Source: Formosa sp. L2A11
Lineage (GTDB): Bacteria > Bacteroidota > Bacteroidia > Flavobacteriales > Flavobacteriaceae
Length of the DNA stretch: 64,000 bases
Assembly: GCF_009796865.1 (NCBI RefSeq)
Contig: NZ_CP047028.1
Location: forward strand, 868,001 to 932,000
Reading direction: 5' to 3'
Shown here in pieces: positions 1 to 8,819 of this stretch. Made by a program: the position numbers and the translations under genes. The notes beneath the pieces were generated by a model. It saw only the letters and a program-made list of their open reading frames with translations. It had not been told where the DNA came from and did no database searches. Each line of letters begins with the position of its first letter. The stretch's first letter is position 1.

Positions 1-527
1 GCAGTAGACACTTCTACTTCGCCTTGAACCAAAGCAATTTCGTTTTCAGAAAACAGTTTTGTAATTATATCGCTCATGACTTGAGCAATATTAGGCGTTA
101 ATTCCGAAGGTTTTAAAATCACGGTATTTCCAGCTGCAATGGCAGAAACTAATGGCCCGAAAGTAAGATTTAAAGGGAAATTCCAAGGCGAAATTATTAA
201 ACATACACCTTTAGGCTCGTGAATATACCAAGAAGACGCCCCCAATAAAGCCATTGGCGTAGTTACTTTTTGGTGCTTCATCCAGCCTTTTAATTCCGAT
301 TTTACATATTTAATTTCACCTAGAATAGGATAAATTTCGGTAAGATCTGTTTCTAGAAAAGGTTTCTTAAAATCGGCATATAGAGCCTCTCGAATCTGAT
401 CTTTAAAATCGACTTCAATAGCCTGTTTTAGAGCATTTAATTTCTTAATTCGTTCTTTATACGTCGCGTTACCAACGGTAAACTGATTTGCTTTTTGGGC
501 ATTGAAAATATTTTGAAAACGATTCAT
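1..527 (-). CDS. Aldehyde dehydrogenase family protein (partial, N-terminal 175 residues)
   Basis: NAD(P)-dependent oxidation of an aldehyde to the acid. I translated the minus strand from the ATG at 527; the frame stays open to the window edge, so the catalytic Cys/Glu half is missing. The visible part has the coenzyme-binding signature of the ALDH superfamily: SPWNFPLNL, then AIAAGNTVILKPSEL with its NAD-phosphate lysine. The short N-terminus and the SSWYIHEPKGVCLIISPWNFP context resemble class 3 / fatty-aldehyde dehydrogenases rather than betaine-aldehyde types; this sub-assignment is inference. It starts 9 bases after the stop of the TetR gene at 537-1145 and is probably co-transcribed with it, so the regulator may respond to an aldehyde or fatty substrate. 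Confidence 0.9.
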   Translation of the reverse strand, partial: MNRFQNIFNAQKANQFTVGNATYKERIKKLNALKQAIEVDFKDQIREALYADFKKPFLETDLTEIYPILGEIKYVKSELKGWMKHQKVTTPMALLGASSWYIHEPKGVCLIISPWNFPLNLTFGPLVSAIAAGNTVILKPSELTPNIAQVMSDIITKLFSENEIALVQGEVEVST

Positions 528-536
528 CTTTATTAT

Positions 537-1145
537 TTATTTTACTCCAGAAAGTCCGTAATTACTCAGACCATTAACAAACAAGTTTGCTAAAAATTGT
601 GCCATTTCATCCTTAGAAGATTCAAAATAATGATGATGCAAACACACAAACAATTCTGATGCCGAAGATATAGCAACCAAACTAAACATTTTAAAATATT
701 TATTATCGGCAAAAGCCACTTCAGGAAATCGCTTTAAGTCTTCTTGCATATTAATAACAAGACTTAATATACTATCGCTACCATAAGAAATACTCCGAAT
801 TTGATTTTGATTATTTTTATGAAACAGCATCATGTCTTCGGTACTCACCAAATCTAAATAGGCTTTAAAGGATGCATATAAAAAATCGTAAGCCGTTTTA
901 ACACCAACTTGAGCTTGCTTCACTTCAAAATTAATTTTGCAATTCAATTCGTCTAGAATTTCACAAAACACATCTTTAGGTGTATTAAAATAATTATAAA
1001 ATGTACCGCGACCAATGCTACTCCGCTCTACAATATCGCTAATAGACGTGTTTTCTAATCCCTTTTCAGAAAAGAGATTAAGCGAAGCTTTTATAATACG
1101 CTCACGCTTTTCCATTTTATTCCTTTCTCGCCTACTCGTCTGCAT
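537..1145 (-). CDS. TetR/AcrR family transcriptional regulator
   Basis: A 202-residue one-component regulator. Residues about 12-58 form the TetR DNA-binding domain (ERIIKASLNLFSEKG, then the helix-turn-helix SISDIVERSSIGRGTFYNYF). The rest is a helical ligand-binding domain that I cannot assign to a ligand. A second in-frame start at 1115 (MEKRERII) is possible and would remove ten basic residues. The gene lies directly upstream of, and in the same direction as, an aldehyde dehydrogenase gene, suggesting a small autoregulated operon. A TTATGT-N14-ACATAA inverted repeat at 1161-1186, just upstream of the start, is a candidate operator. Confidence 0.88.
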   Translation of the reverse strand: MQTSRRERNKMEKRERIIKASLNLFSEKGLENTSISDIVERSSIGRGTFYNYFNTPKDVFCEILDELNCKINFEVKQAQVGVKTAYDFLYASFKAYLDLVSTEDMMLFHKNNQNQIRSISYGSDSILSLVINMQEDLKRFPEVAFADNKYFKMFSLVAISSASELFVCLHHHYFESSKDEMAQFLANLFVNGLSNYGLSGVK

Positions 1146-1160
1146 ATTGCAATCTCTAAT

Positions 1161-1186
1161 TTATGTGAGAAAATAAAAATACATAA
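1161..1186. promoter_or_regulatory. Inverted repeat upstream of tetR (candidate operator)
   Basis: TTATGT at 1161-1166 and ACATAA at 1181-1186 form a perfect 6-bp inverted repeat with centres about two helical turns apart. It sits 15 bp upstream of the TetR start codon. The position suits an autoregulatory operator, but in AT-rich DNA such a repeat can arise by chance. Confidence 0.3.
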
Positions 1187-1314
1187 TTCAGACTAAGCAT
1201 CCTACATTCTTATAATTTTAACCCTTTACATCTTATTTTTTAGCACATCATTCAAAACGACCTTTCAAATATTGCCGTTCTTGATTTTAATTCTGAATAC
1301 CAAGCCTTTTTTTG

Positions 1315-1322
1315 TAGTTTTG
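1315..1322 (+). promoter_or_regulatory. polA promoter, -7 element
   Basis: TAGTTTTG matches the Bacteroidota primary-sigma -7 consensus TAnnTTTG exactly. It lies 22 bases upstream of the polA ATG. No TTG is seen at the usual 17-23 bp upstream distance, so the -33 half is weak. Confidence 0.55.
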
Positions 1323-1344
1323 ACATTCTTTCAAAATCAAAACC

Positions 1345-4182
1345 ATGTCAGAACAAAAACGTCTATTTTTAGTTGATGCTTATGCCCTTATTTTTCGTGG
1401 CTATTATGCTTTTATAAAAAACCCAAGAATCAACTCTAAAGGCTTAGATACATCGGCTATTTTAGGATTTACTAATTCCCTTTTAGACGTTATTAAACGC
1501 GAGCGACCAGACCATTTAGCCGTGTGTTTTGACAAAGGTGGAAGTGCAGATCGTGTAGAAATGTTTGAAGCTTACAAAGCCAATCGAGATGCGACACCAG
1601 AAGCCATAAAACTAGCTGTGCCTTACATTTACGACATCTTAAAAGCCATGCATATTCCTATTATGGTTAAGGAAGGTTTTGAGGCCGATGATGTGATTGG
1701 AACGCTTGCTAAAAAAGCAGAGATTGAAGGTTATAAAACCTTTATGGTAACGCCAGACAAGGATTTCGCACAATTGGTTTCTGAAAACATTTTTATGTAC
1801 CGCCCTGTGTTTGGTGGTGGTTACGAAACTTGGGGCATCCCAGAAGTATTGAAAAAATTTGAAATTGAACGCCCTGAACAAGTGATTGATTTTCTTGGAA
1901 TGATGGGAGATTCTGCCGATAACATTCCTGGACTTCCTGGTGTTGGAGAAAAAACAGCCAAGAAATTCTTAGCACAATACGGCAGTATGGAAAACCTTTT
2001 AGACAATACACACGAGCTAAAAGGAAAAATGAAAGAGAAAGTTGAAGCCGCAAAAGAGCTTGGATTGTTATCTAAGAAATTAGCAACCATTATGCTTGAT
2101 GTGCCTGTAGATTTTGATGCAGACGATTTTGAAATGTCTCATCCAGATGTAGATGCCGTAAAAGGCATTTTTCAGGATTTAGAATTTAGACGCCTTGTAG
2201 ATAGTTTTGAAAAAATATTTACAGTAGAAACCGAAACGCCAACAACAGAAACCACAACTAAAGCAGCACCAACAGCATCATCTGCTGGCGCTGGACAATT
2301 TTCTTTATTTGGCGGAGATCCTGCACCAACTTCAGATACAGAAACAGCAACAGAAGATCCCAACCAAAGAAAAACAGCGGGAAACACAAGTCACCTCTAC
2401 CAAAGTGTAGCAACAGGCATGGCTACTAAATTATTCTTAAAAAATCTAATTAAACAAACCAGTGTATGTTTCGATACAGAAACCACAGGTTTAGATCCCC
2501 TTACTGCAGAATTAGTTGGCATATCCTTTTCTTGGGAAGTTGGCAAAGGCTTTTACGTACCTTTTCCAGAAGACAAAACAGAAGCTCAAGAATTAATAGA
2601 ATTACTTCGTCCGTTTTTTGAGTCGGAAGACATTCAAAAAATTGGTCAGAATTTAAAATACGATATTAAAGTCCTTCGTAAATATAACATCACCGTAAAA
2701 GGTAAATTATTCGACACCATGTTAGCGCATTATCTTATTAATCCCGATATGCGTCACAATATGGAAGTCTTAGCCGAAACCTATTTAAATTATACGCCAA
2801 TTCCTATTGTAGATCTAATTGGTAAGAAAGGGAAAAATCAGTTATCAATGCGACAAGTTGCTATTGATAAACAAACCGAATATGCAGTTGAAGATGCCGA
2901 TATTACACTGCAACTTAAAGAACATTTTGAAAACGAATTAGGAGAAGCCAATACCCAAAAATTATTCGACGATATCGAAGTACCTTTACTTCGCGTACTT
3001 GCCGATATGGAATTGGAAGGAATTAACTTAGACATTCCGTTTTTAAACGATTTAGCCATTGCTTTAAACGACGATATCGCTTCACTTCAAGACAAAATAT
3101 TTACCGAAGCTGGCGAAGAATTCAATATTGCATCGCCTAAACAATTGGGTGAAATTTTATTCAATAAACTCAAGTTAGTCGATAAACCTAAAAAAACCAA
3201 GTCTGGGCAGTTTGCAACCTCAGAAGACATTTTATCGTATTTAGCGAAAGACCACGAGATTATTCAGCATATTTTAGACTATCGCGGACTCGCAAAACTA
3301 AAAAGCACCTATGTAGATGCCTTACCACTACAAGTAGAGCCAACAACAGGACGTGTGCATACAGATTACATGCAAACCGTTGCTGCAACGGGGCGTTTAA
3401 GTAGTAATAACCCGAATTTACAAAACATTCCTATCCGTACCGAACGTGGTCGCCAAGTTAGAAAAGCCTTTATTCCGAGAAATGAAGAGTACACCTTACT
3501 TGCTGCCGATTACTCGCAGATTGAACTTCGTATTATCGCGGCTTTAAGCCAAGAGGAAACCATGATTGAAGCGTTTAAAAACGGTGAAGATATTCATGCC
3601 TCCACCGCGGCTAAAGTGTTTAATGTGCCTTTAGAAGAGGTGACCAGAGAACAACGTAGCAATGCGAAAACCGTGAACTTCGGAATTATATATGGGGTGT
3701 CGGCTTTCGGATTAAGCAACCAAACCGATTTATCTAGAAACGAATCTAAAGAGCTTATCGATACCTATTACAAAACCTATCCGAAGCTTAGAAATTACAT
3801 GAGCGAGTTAATAGATTTTGCTCGCGATAATGGTTATGTACAAACCGTTTTAGGGCGTCGTCGTTATTTAAAAGACATCAACTCCAGAAATGCTGTGGTT
3901 CGTGGTGCGGCCGAACGAAATGCCGTAAACGCGCCTATACAAGGAAGTGCGGCCGATATTATAAAACTGGCCATGATTAATATTCATGAGAAATTAGTCG
4001 CTGGCGAGTTTAAAACAAAAATGCTACTGCAAGTACATGATGAATTGGTGTTCGATGTCTATAAACCCGAATTAGAAACCATAAAAACACTAGTAAAAAC
4101 TGAAATGGAAAACGCCTTTATAATGGATGTTCCGTTGGATGTAGAAATTGATACTGGTGATAACTGGTTGGAGGCGCATTAA
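1345..4182 (+). CDS. polA: DNA polymerase I
   Basis: Replicative gap filling, Okazaki primer removal and repair synthesis. The 945 residues show all three domains: 5' nuclease (about 1-290, with EGFEADDVIG and MGDSADNIPG); a 3'-5' proofreading exonuclease (about 360-540) with an intact DTE motif (D377, E379); and the family A polymerase with motif A DYSQIELR (D722), motif B RSNAKTVNFGIIYG and motif C QVHDELVF (D899, E900). Proofreading therefore looks active. Residues about 292-345 form a Thr/Ala/Ser/Glu-rich linker carrying QFSLF (318-322), which resembles the beta-clamp-binding pentapeptide. It is followed after 3 bp by a NUDIX gene, so read-through into the NUDIX/helicase pair is possible. 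Confidence 0.98.
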   Translation: MSEQKRLFLVDAYALIFRGYYAFIKNPRINSKGLDTSAILGFTNSLLDVIKRERPDHLAVCFDKGGSADRVEMFEAYKANRDATPEAIKLAVPYIYDILKAMHIPIMVKEGFEADDVIGTLAKKAEIEGYKTFMVTPDKDFAQLVSENIFMYRPVFGGGYETWGIPEVLKKFEIERPEQVIDFLGMMGDSADNIPGLPGVGEKTAKKFLAQYGSMENLLDNTHELKGKMKEKVEAAKELGLLSKKLATIMLDVPVDFDADDFEMSHPDVDAVKGIFQDLEFRRLVDSFEKIFTVETETPTTETTTKAAPTASSAGAGQFSLFGGDPAPTSDTETATEDPNQRKTAGNTSHLYQSVATGMATKLFLKNLIKQTSVCFDTETTGLDPLTAELVGISFSWEVGKGFYVPFPEDKTEAQELIELLRPFFESEDIQKIGQNLKYDIKVLRKYNITVKGKLFDTMLAHYLINPDMRHNMEVLAETYLNYTPIPIVDLIGKKGKNQLSMRQVAIDKQTEYAVEDADITLQLKEHFENELGEANTQKLFDDIEVPLLRVLADMELEGINLDIPFLNDLAIALNDDIASLQDKIFTEAGEEFNIASPKQLGEILFNKLKLVDKPKKTKSGQFATSEDILSYLAKDHEIIQHILDYRGLAKLKSTYVDALPLQVEPTTGRVHTDYMQTVAATGRLSSNNPNLQNIPIRTERGRQVRKAFIPRNEEYTLLAADYSQIELRIIAALSQEETMIEAFKNGEDIHASTAAKVFNVPLEEVTREQRSNAKTVNFGIIYGVSAFGLSNQTDLSRNESKELIDTYYKTYPKLRNYMSELIDFARDNGYVQTVLGRRRYLKDINSRNAVVRGAAERNAVNAPIQGSAADIIKLAMINIHEKLVAGEFKTKMLLQVHDELVFDVYKPELETIKTLVKTEMENAFIMDVPLDVEIDTGDNWLEAH

Positions 4183-4185
4183 TTA

Positions 4186-4572
4186 ATGAAAACCATTCTT
4201 GTAACTTGTGCTATCATAAAATTTGACACTAAAATTCTAGCTGTTCAAAGAAGCGAAACTATGAAGCTTCCTTTAAAGTGGGAATTTGCAGGAGGAAAAA
4301 TTGAAGCAGGAGAATCTGAAGTCGATTGTATTAAAAGAGAAATTTTTGAAGAATTAAATATTCAAATTGATATCAAAGCAAGGCTGACTCCTGTTACGCA
4401 TCAATATTCAGATTTTAAAATTAAATTAATTCCTTTTGTTTCGGAATACCTTTCGGGTGAATTAAAATTAAGAGAACATTCTGACTTCTTGCTTGCTAAT
4501 GAAGAGGAATTGCTTAATTTAGATTGGGCTGAAGCTGATTTGCCTATTCTAAAAGAATTTATTGAACTATGA
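4186..4572 (+). CDS. NUDIX hydrolase (MutT-like dNTP/NTP pyrophosphohydrolase)
   Basis: A 128-residue single-domain NUDIX protein. The box is visible at about 37-59: GKIEAGE, seven residues, then REIFEEL, with the catalytic and metal-binding glutamates E52, E55 and E56. The usual Gly after REUXEE is Asn, a minor change. MutT-like members hydrolyse (oxidised) nucleoside triphosphates to monophosphates plus pyrophosphate; the substrate here is not known. The gene lies 3 bp after polA, and its stop overlaps the ATG of the next gene (ATGA at 4569-4572), which indicates translational coupling to the large helicase. The pairing suggests a joint role in nucleic-acid quality control or defence rather than general housekeeping MutT activity. 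Confidence 0.92.
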   Translation: MKTILVTCAIIKFDTKILAVQRSETMKLPLKWEFAGGKIEAGESEVDCIKREIFEELNIQIDIKARLTPVTHQYSDFKIKLIPFVSEYLSGELKLREHSDFLLANEEELLNLDWAEADLPILKEFIEL

Positions 4573-7500
4573 ATCAAGGCATTTATGAAGAATTAATTAC
4601 TCAACTTATTAATGAAAAACTAGGCGAACTTGATAAAGATAAATTCTTTTTAAAGAAAAGCTTAATTGATAAAGAAGAAGCATCTAATATTCTATCTAAA
4701 CACTTAGCTAGAACATTAAAGCAAGCTTTTGATGTCGTTGGTAAAAACAAGGTCGATGAACAAATTAAAATAGCCAACAAAATAATAATTTTACTAAAAG
4801 AAGAACTTAACAAACAAGAGTTTGATGAAGACTTAGTAAATATTGAAGGTAAAATTTTAAAAGCGGTCTTTTCTAAAACAGATGCTCATTTTTCAGACCT
4901 AAATCTTCACCTTAAAGAAATAACTCCGTATACAACATTAACCCAAAGTGAATTATTTACTGGTGGAAACGGAGGATTATCATTAGAAAGTGAACTTAAA
5001 AAAGAAATACTTTCTTCTAATCAAATAAACCTATTAGTCTCTTTCATAAAATTTAAAGGCATCATTATTCTTGAAAAAGAATTAAGAGAATTCACAGAAC
5101 GTGGTGGAAAATTAAAAGTTATTACTACGACCTATATCGGGGCCACCGATTATAAAGCAATTCAATTACTTGCTAAACTCCCAAATACAGAGGTTAAAAT
5201 ATCATACAACACTTCAAATGAGAGGTTACATGCAAAAGCATACTTATTCTACAGAAATTCAGGTTTTCACACAGCATACATTGGTTCTTCTAATTTTTCA
5301 AGATCGGCTTTAACAGATGGTTTAGAATGGAATTTAAAAGTAACTACTAAAGAAGTAAGCCATATAATAGACAAATTCCAAAAGACATTTGATGCCTATT
5401 GGCAAAGCGATGACTTCGAATTATTTGATAATTCCATCCACAAGGAAAAACTTCAAGAGGCACTAAAACAGAATAAGTTTAGTAAACCTTATGAGAACAC
5501 AGCTGCTTTTTTTGACATTAAACCATTTCCTTATCAAAATGAAGTTTTAGAGAAACTAGAAGTAGAAAGAACTATACATAAAAGATATCGCAACCTTGTA
5601 GTTGCAGCCACCGGAACGGGAAAAACAGTCATTTCTGCTTTCGATTATAAACGATTTAAGCAAGAAAACACATCATCAAAACTTCTTTTTCTTGCTCACA
5701 GAAAAGAGATACTTCAAAAATCACTTTCAACTTTTCAAGGTGTTTTAAGAAATAACAATATTGGAGAATTATGGGTAGATGGACTTGTCCCTGATAATTT
5801 TGAATGTGTATTTGCTTCTGTTCAAACGGTAAACAATCAACTAAAAAATAGTAATTTATCAGAGGACTATTACGATTATATAATTATTGATGAATGCCAT
5901 CACCAAATTGCAAATAGCTATAGAGAAGTAATTAATTATTTTAAACCCAAAATACTACTTGGCCTTACGGCAACACCTGAGCGAATGGATGGTGGAGATA
6001 TTTTGGAGGATTTTGACAACAAAATTGCAGCAGAAATAAGGTTACCGGAAGCCATGAACAGAAAGTTACTATGCCCTTTTCAGTACTTCGGAATCACAGA
6101 CAGTATTGATTTAACGCATATTAATTGGGTTAGAGGGAAATATGTTGCTAGCGAGTTAACCAATTTATACACTAAAAACGATAGAAGAGTTCGAGAAATT
6201 ATTGATGCTTTAGAAAAGTATACAAAAGATATAAATGATGTTCGTGCTTTAGGGTATTGTGTATCTATGGAACACGCAAAATACATGGCAGAAAAATTCA
6301 CTTTAGCAGGATTTAAAGCCGATTATTTAACAAGCGCAAACACTAAAGACCGTGTTTATATTCGTCAAAAACTAGAAAAGAAGGAAATTAATTACCTCTT
6401 TGTTGTCGACATATTTAACGAAGGTGTAGATATTCCTCAAATCGATACTATTTTATTTTTACGACCGACAGAAAGCTTAACCATTTTTTTACAACAATTA
6501 GGAAGAGGCTTGAGGCTCTATGAAGAAAAAGATTGCTTAACTGTGTTAGACTTTGTTGGGAATTCTAAACCTGAATATAATTTTGAAAATAAATTTAGAG
6601 CATTAATAGGGAAAACAAACACAACCGTTGTTAAAGAAATTGAAGATGATTTTCCTCACCTTCCATTAGGATGCTCCATTATCTTAGAAAAAAAGACAAA
6701 AGAAACAATTCTTAAAAATATTTCAGCAGCAACATCATTAAATAAATCTAAGTTAATTCAAAGAATTCAACAGTTTCAACATGACACACATCTACCGTTA
6801 ACGATTGGTAATTTTAGTCGATTTTACAATATTCCATTACAATCTATTTACAAAAGAGGAAGTTGGAAACGCTTATGTCAATTAGCAGGAAGAATAAACG
6901 TAGCAGGAAGAATAAACGATTTTCATTCTAAAAATGAAAAAGCAATAGTTTCAACAATTTCAAATAAATGGCTTTCTACAAATTCATTAAGCTACTTTAG
7001 TTTCATTTTAAAAATTGCAAAACTAGATTTCAACATAAAGATTTCAGACTATAATTCAAATGAAAAAACAATGCTTCTAATGCTACATTATGACGTTTGG
7101 CAGAAGGAAGGCGGTTTCGATTCATTAGAGAAGAGTATACATGCAATAGGAATAAACACTGTTTTAGTTGAAGAAATAAAAGAAGTTCTAGAAATATTGA
7201 TTGAAAATATTGATTTCAAAGAACTACCTATTCATCTCCCTTATCAACAACCTTTAAAATTACATAGTCGTTACACTAGGGACCAAATTTTAACAGCATT
7301 TAATCTTAGTAGCTTCAATAAAAAATCATCTAATCGAGAAGGTACAGCTGAAAACAAAGATTTAAACACAGAAATACTATTTATAAATCTTATAAAATCG
7401 GAAGAAAATTTTTCACCAACTACGATGTATGATGATTATGCTGTAAATGAATTACTCTTTCATTGGCAAACACAAAATTCGGCCAGACCAGATTCAGGCA

Positions 7501-7724
7501 AAGGCTTATCCTATGTAAAACACAAAGAAACTGAAAAAAGGGTACTACTTTTTATCCGAGAAAAAGCAAAAAACGAATTTGGAAATAGTTTAGGTTACGT
7601 TTTTATTGGTGAAGGCGAATTGAAAGATTTTCATGGTTCGAAACCAATGAATATTAATTGGGACCTTAAAGAACCTATGCCTCATTATTTATGGAAAGAT
7701 GCGGCAAAACTTTCTGTCGGTTAG
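4569..7724 (+). CDS. PLD nuclease-like / DEAD-DEAH SF2 helicase / DUF3427 protein
   Basis: A 1051-residue multidomain protein. Residues 1-125 are helical with no recognised domain. About 130-285 is a phospholipase D / HKD-nuclease-like domain with HAK (H221, K223) and GSSN (239-242). About 320-690 is an SF2 helicase core with Walker A ATGTGKT (347-353), DECH Walker B (441-444), motif III GLTATPER and motif VI QQLGRGLR. The remainder resembles DUF3427, the usual C-terminal partner of this architecture. Such proteins are known from bacterial repair/defence contexts (HKD nuclease joined to a COG1061-type helicase); the biochemical role is not established. No methyltransferase is adjacent, so it is not a restriction-modification set. 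It contains a perfect 18-bp in-frame tandem duplication at 6883-6918. Translation is coupled to the NUDIX gene. Confidence 0.88.
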   Translation: MNQGIYEELITQLINEKLGELDKDKFFLKKSLIDKEEASNILSKHLARTLKQAFDVVGKNKVDEQIKIANKIIILLKEELNKQEFDEDLVNIEGKILKAVFSKTDAHFSDLNLHLKEITPYTTLTQSELFTGGNGGLSLESELKKEILSSNQINLLVSFIKFKGIIILEKELREFTERGGKLKVITTTYIGATDYKAIQLLAKLPNTEVKISYNTSNERLHAKAYLFYRNSGFHTAYIGSSNFSRSALTDGLEWNLKVTTKEVSHIIDKFQKTFDAYWQSDDFELFDNSIHKEKLQEALKQNKFSKPYENTAAFFDIKPFPYQNEVLEKLEVERTIHKRYRNLVVAATGTGKTVISAFDYKRFKQENTSSKLLFLAHRKEILQKSLSTFQGVLRNNNIGELWVDGLVPDNFECVFASVQTVNNQLKNSNLSEDYYDYIIIDECHHQIANSYREVINYFKPKILLGLTATPERMDGGDILEDFDNKIAAEIRLPEAMNRKLLCPFQYFGITDSIDLTHINWVRGKYVASELTNLYTKNDRRVREIIDALEKYTKDINDVRALGYCVSMEHAKYMAEKFTLAGFKADYLTSANTKDRVYIRQKLEKKEINYLFVVDIFNEGVDIPQIDTILFLRPTESLTIFLQQLGRGLRLYEEKDCLTVLDFVGNSKPEYNFENKFRALIGKTNTTVVKEIEDDFPHLPLGCSIILEKKTKETILKNISAATSLNKSKLIQRIQQFQHDTHLPLTIGNFSRFYNIPLQSIYKRGSWKRLCQLAGRINVAGRINDFHSKNEKAIVSTISNKWLSTNSLSYFSFILKIAKLDFNIKISDYNSNEKTMLLMLHYDVWQKEGGFDSLEKSIHAIGINTVLVEEIKEVLEILIENIDFKELPIHLPYQQPLKLHSRYTRDQILTAFNLSSFNKKSSNREGTAENKDLNTEILFINLIKSEENFSPTTMYDDYAVNELLFHWQTQNSARPDSGKGLSYVKHKETEKRVLLFIREKAKNEFGNSLGYVFIGEGELKDFHGSKPMNINWDLKEPMPHYLWKDAAKLSVG
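6883..6918 (+). repeat. Perfect 18-bp tandem duplication inside the helicase gene
   Basis: The 18-base unit beginning TAGCAGGAAG at 6883-6900 is repeated without change at 6901-6918. It duplicates six residues (AGRINV AGRIND) in frame, between the helicase core and the C-terminal domain. Absence of any synonymous divergence suggests a recent slippage or duplication event. Confidence 0.95.
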
Positions 7725-8011
7725 ATTAAGTGTTTCAACTTCCCAAACAAATCCCTACGCGACTACTCAACAATACACCAATCATATACTTTTCCCATCA
7801 CCATATTACTTTCCTCTACACCATAACATCATAATGAGATCAGGACAAATCATACGCCATACTTACTCCATACCAAAGCCATAGATACCTTATGGTTATA
7901 GCGTGGTTATAGTATGGAGATGCCATACCTAAATTATAAGTAATACATGCTAGAACAAATCAAGCCTTTGTGTACTTAAAAGTAAATTGTAAACACTTTT
8001 AGTCATAACTA
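7725..8011. other. Intergenic region with CCATA-rich dyads
   Basis: Convergent end of the helicase gene and the aspartate dehydrogenase gene. I see no convincing gene: the open frame at 7699-7884 mostly overlaps the helicase end and has low-complexity composition. CCATA recurs about six times and its complement TATGG several more. CTCCATAC (7866-7873) pairs with GTATGGAG (7912-7919), enclosing a smaller CCATA/TATGG stem and a direct repeat TGGTTATAG-CG-TGGTTATAG. It may fold as a branched hairpin; no U-run follows, so it is not a classical terminator. Confidence 0.4.
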
Positions 8012-8806
8012 TTAAAAAGCGATAGGCGATGTAATATTTCGCAAGGTATTCACAACACTCCAACCTGCTATTTGTGCGGTCTGGCTATACACATCTATAA
8101 CAGCGTTTATTTGCTTGCTTTTTATTTCAATACGATGATCGTCTCCTACGTAATCGGGAACAGATGTAATGGTTACTTTAACGTGTTCTGGTCCAGTAGA
8201 TGCTAATGCCGCAGCCACCGACACATTAACTTGTGTAGGAAAAAGGGCAATGGCTTCAATAGCATTCCCTTCAAAAACTTGTCGTTCTTCAGTTTCTATA
8301 ATTCCGTCGTAAACAGGAGTCTTTCTCAAAGGTCTTGGTCCTTTCGTAGTATCGAAAGTTACGGTACTTTCTTCCATTAACGATACGGTTCTTAACACAT
8401 CGAAACCTCCAATAGCGCCAGATGCAATATGAACTCGTGTGCCGTGTTCTGAAGCTGTTTTTTTAACCAATTCATAAAAAGCAGTATCAGCAAGTGCGCC
8501 TATAGACAGTGTTACAATAGAAGATCCGTTTTTTAATGCTGGTATGGCCAATGCTTTTAACGCCGCTGGAGAGGCCGTTTCAACAATGTAATCTGGCTTT
8601 AAGTCTAGCAGTTGCTCCAAAGAGCTACACGCTGTGCAGTGCTCTCCTGAGTCTTGAATATGATTGGCAATATGTTGTGCCTTTTCAAAAGTTCTTGAAT
8701 ACGTACCAATAAGTTTATAATCGGATAACAGCCCTTTATCAAGGGCTTCTACTACTATATTTGCAAGTTTCCCACAACCTACAATAGCTAATGTTTGTGT
8801 TCTCAT
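8012..8806 (-). CDS. nadX: Aspartate dehydrogenase (DUF108/NadX type)
   Basis: NAD(P)-dependent oxidative deamination of L-aspartate to iminoaspartate/oxaloacetate, which can feed quinolinate and NAD synthesis. The Rossmann fold begins at the start (LAIVGCGKLA), with the later family signatures IASGAIGGFDVL and TKGPRPLRKTPVY. I place the start at the ATG at 8806 (264 residues). The alternative at 8842 adds twelve residues that precede the Rossmann strand and would lie upstream of an exact -7 promoter element (8812-8819). With the chosen start the transcript would be nearly leaderless. No nadA/nadC neighbour is present, so a role in aspartate catabolism is equally possible. Confidence 0.82.
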   Translation of the reverse strand: MRTQTLAIVGCGKLANIVVEALDKGLLSDYKLIGTYSRTFEKAQHIANHIQDSGEHCTACSSLEQLLDLKPDYIVETASPAALKALAIPALKNGSSIVTLSIGALADTAFYELVKKTASEHGTRVHIASGAIGGFDVLRTVSLMEESTVTFDTTKGPRPLRKTPVYDGIIETEERQVFEGNAIEAIALFPTQVNVSVAAALASTGPEHVKVTITSVPDYVGDDHRIEIKSKQINAVIDVYSQTAQIAGWSVVNTLRNITSPIAF

Positions 8807-8811
8807 ACTAA

Positions 8812-8819
8812 CAAAAATA
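8812..8819 (-). promoter_or_regulatory. -7 element of the aspartate dehydrogenase gene
   Basis: Read on the minus strand this is TATTTTTG, an exact TAnnTTTG. Its last base is 6 nt from the A of the ATG at 8806, implying a leader of only a few bases and supporting that start over 8842. Confidence 0.55.

Noticed and set aside
4569..7724. Helicase-nuclease as the restriction subunit of a restriction-modification system
   Set aside because: No DNA methyltransferase is linked; the only methyltransferase (10800-11867) is 3 kb away, on the other strand, with its own terminator, and looks like an rRNA/protein-type enzyme.
7699..7884. Open frame of 61 codons over the helicase stop and the following spacer
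   Set aside because: Mostly overlaps the helicase end, low-complexity composition (many Thr/Tyr/Pro/His), no promoter and no homology.
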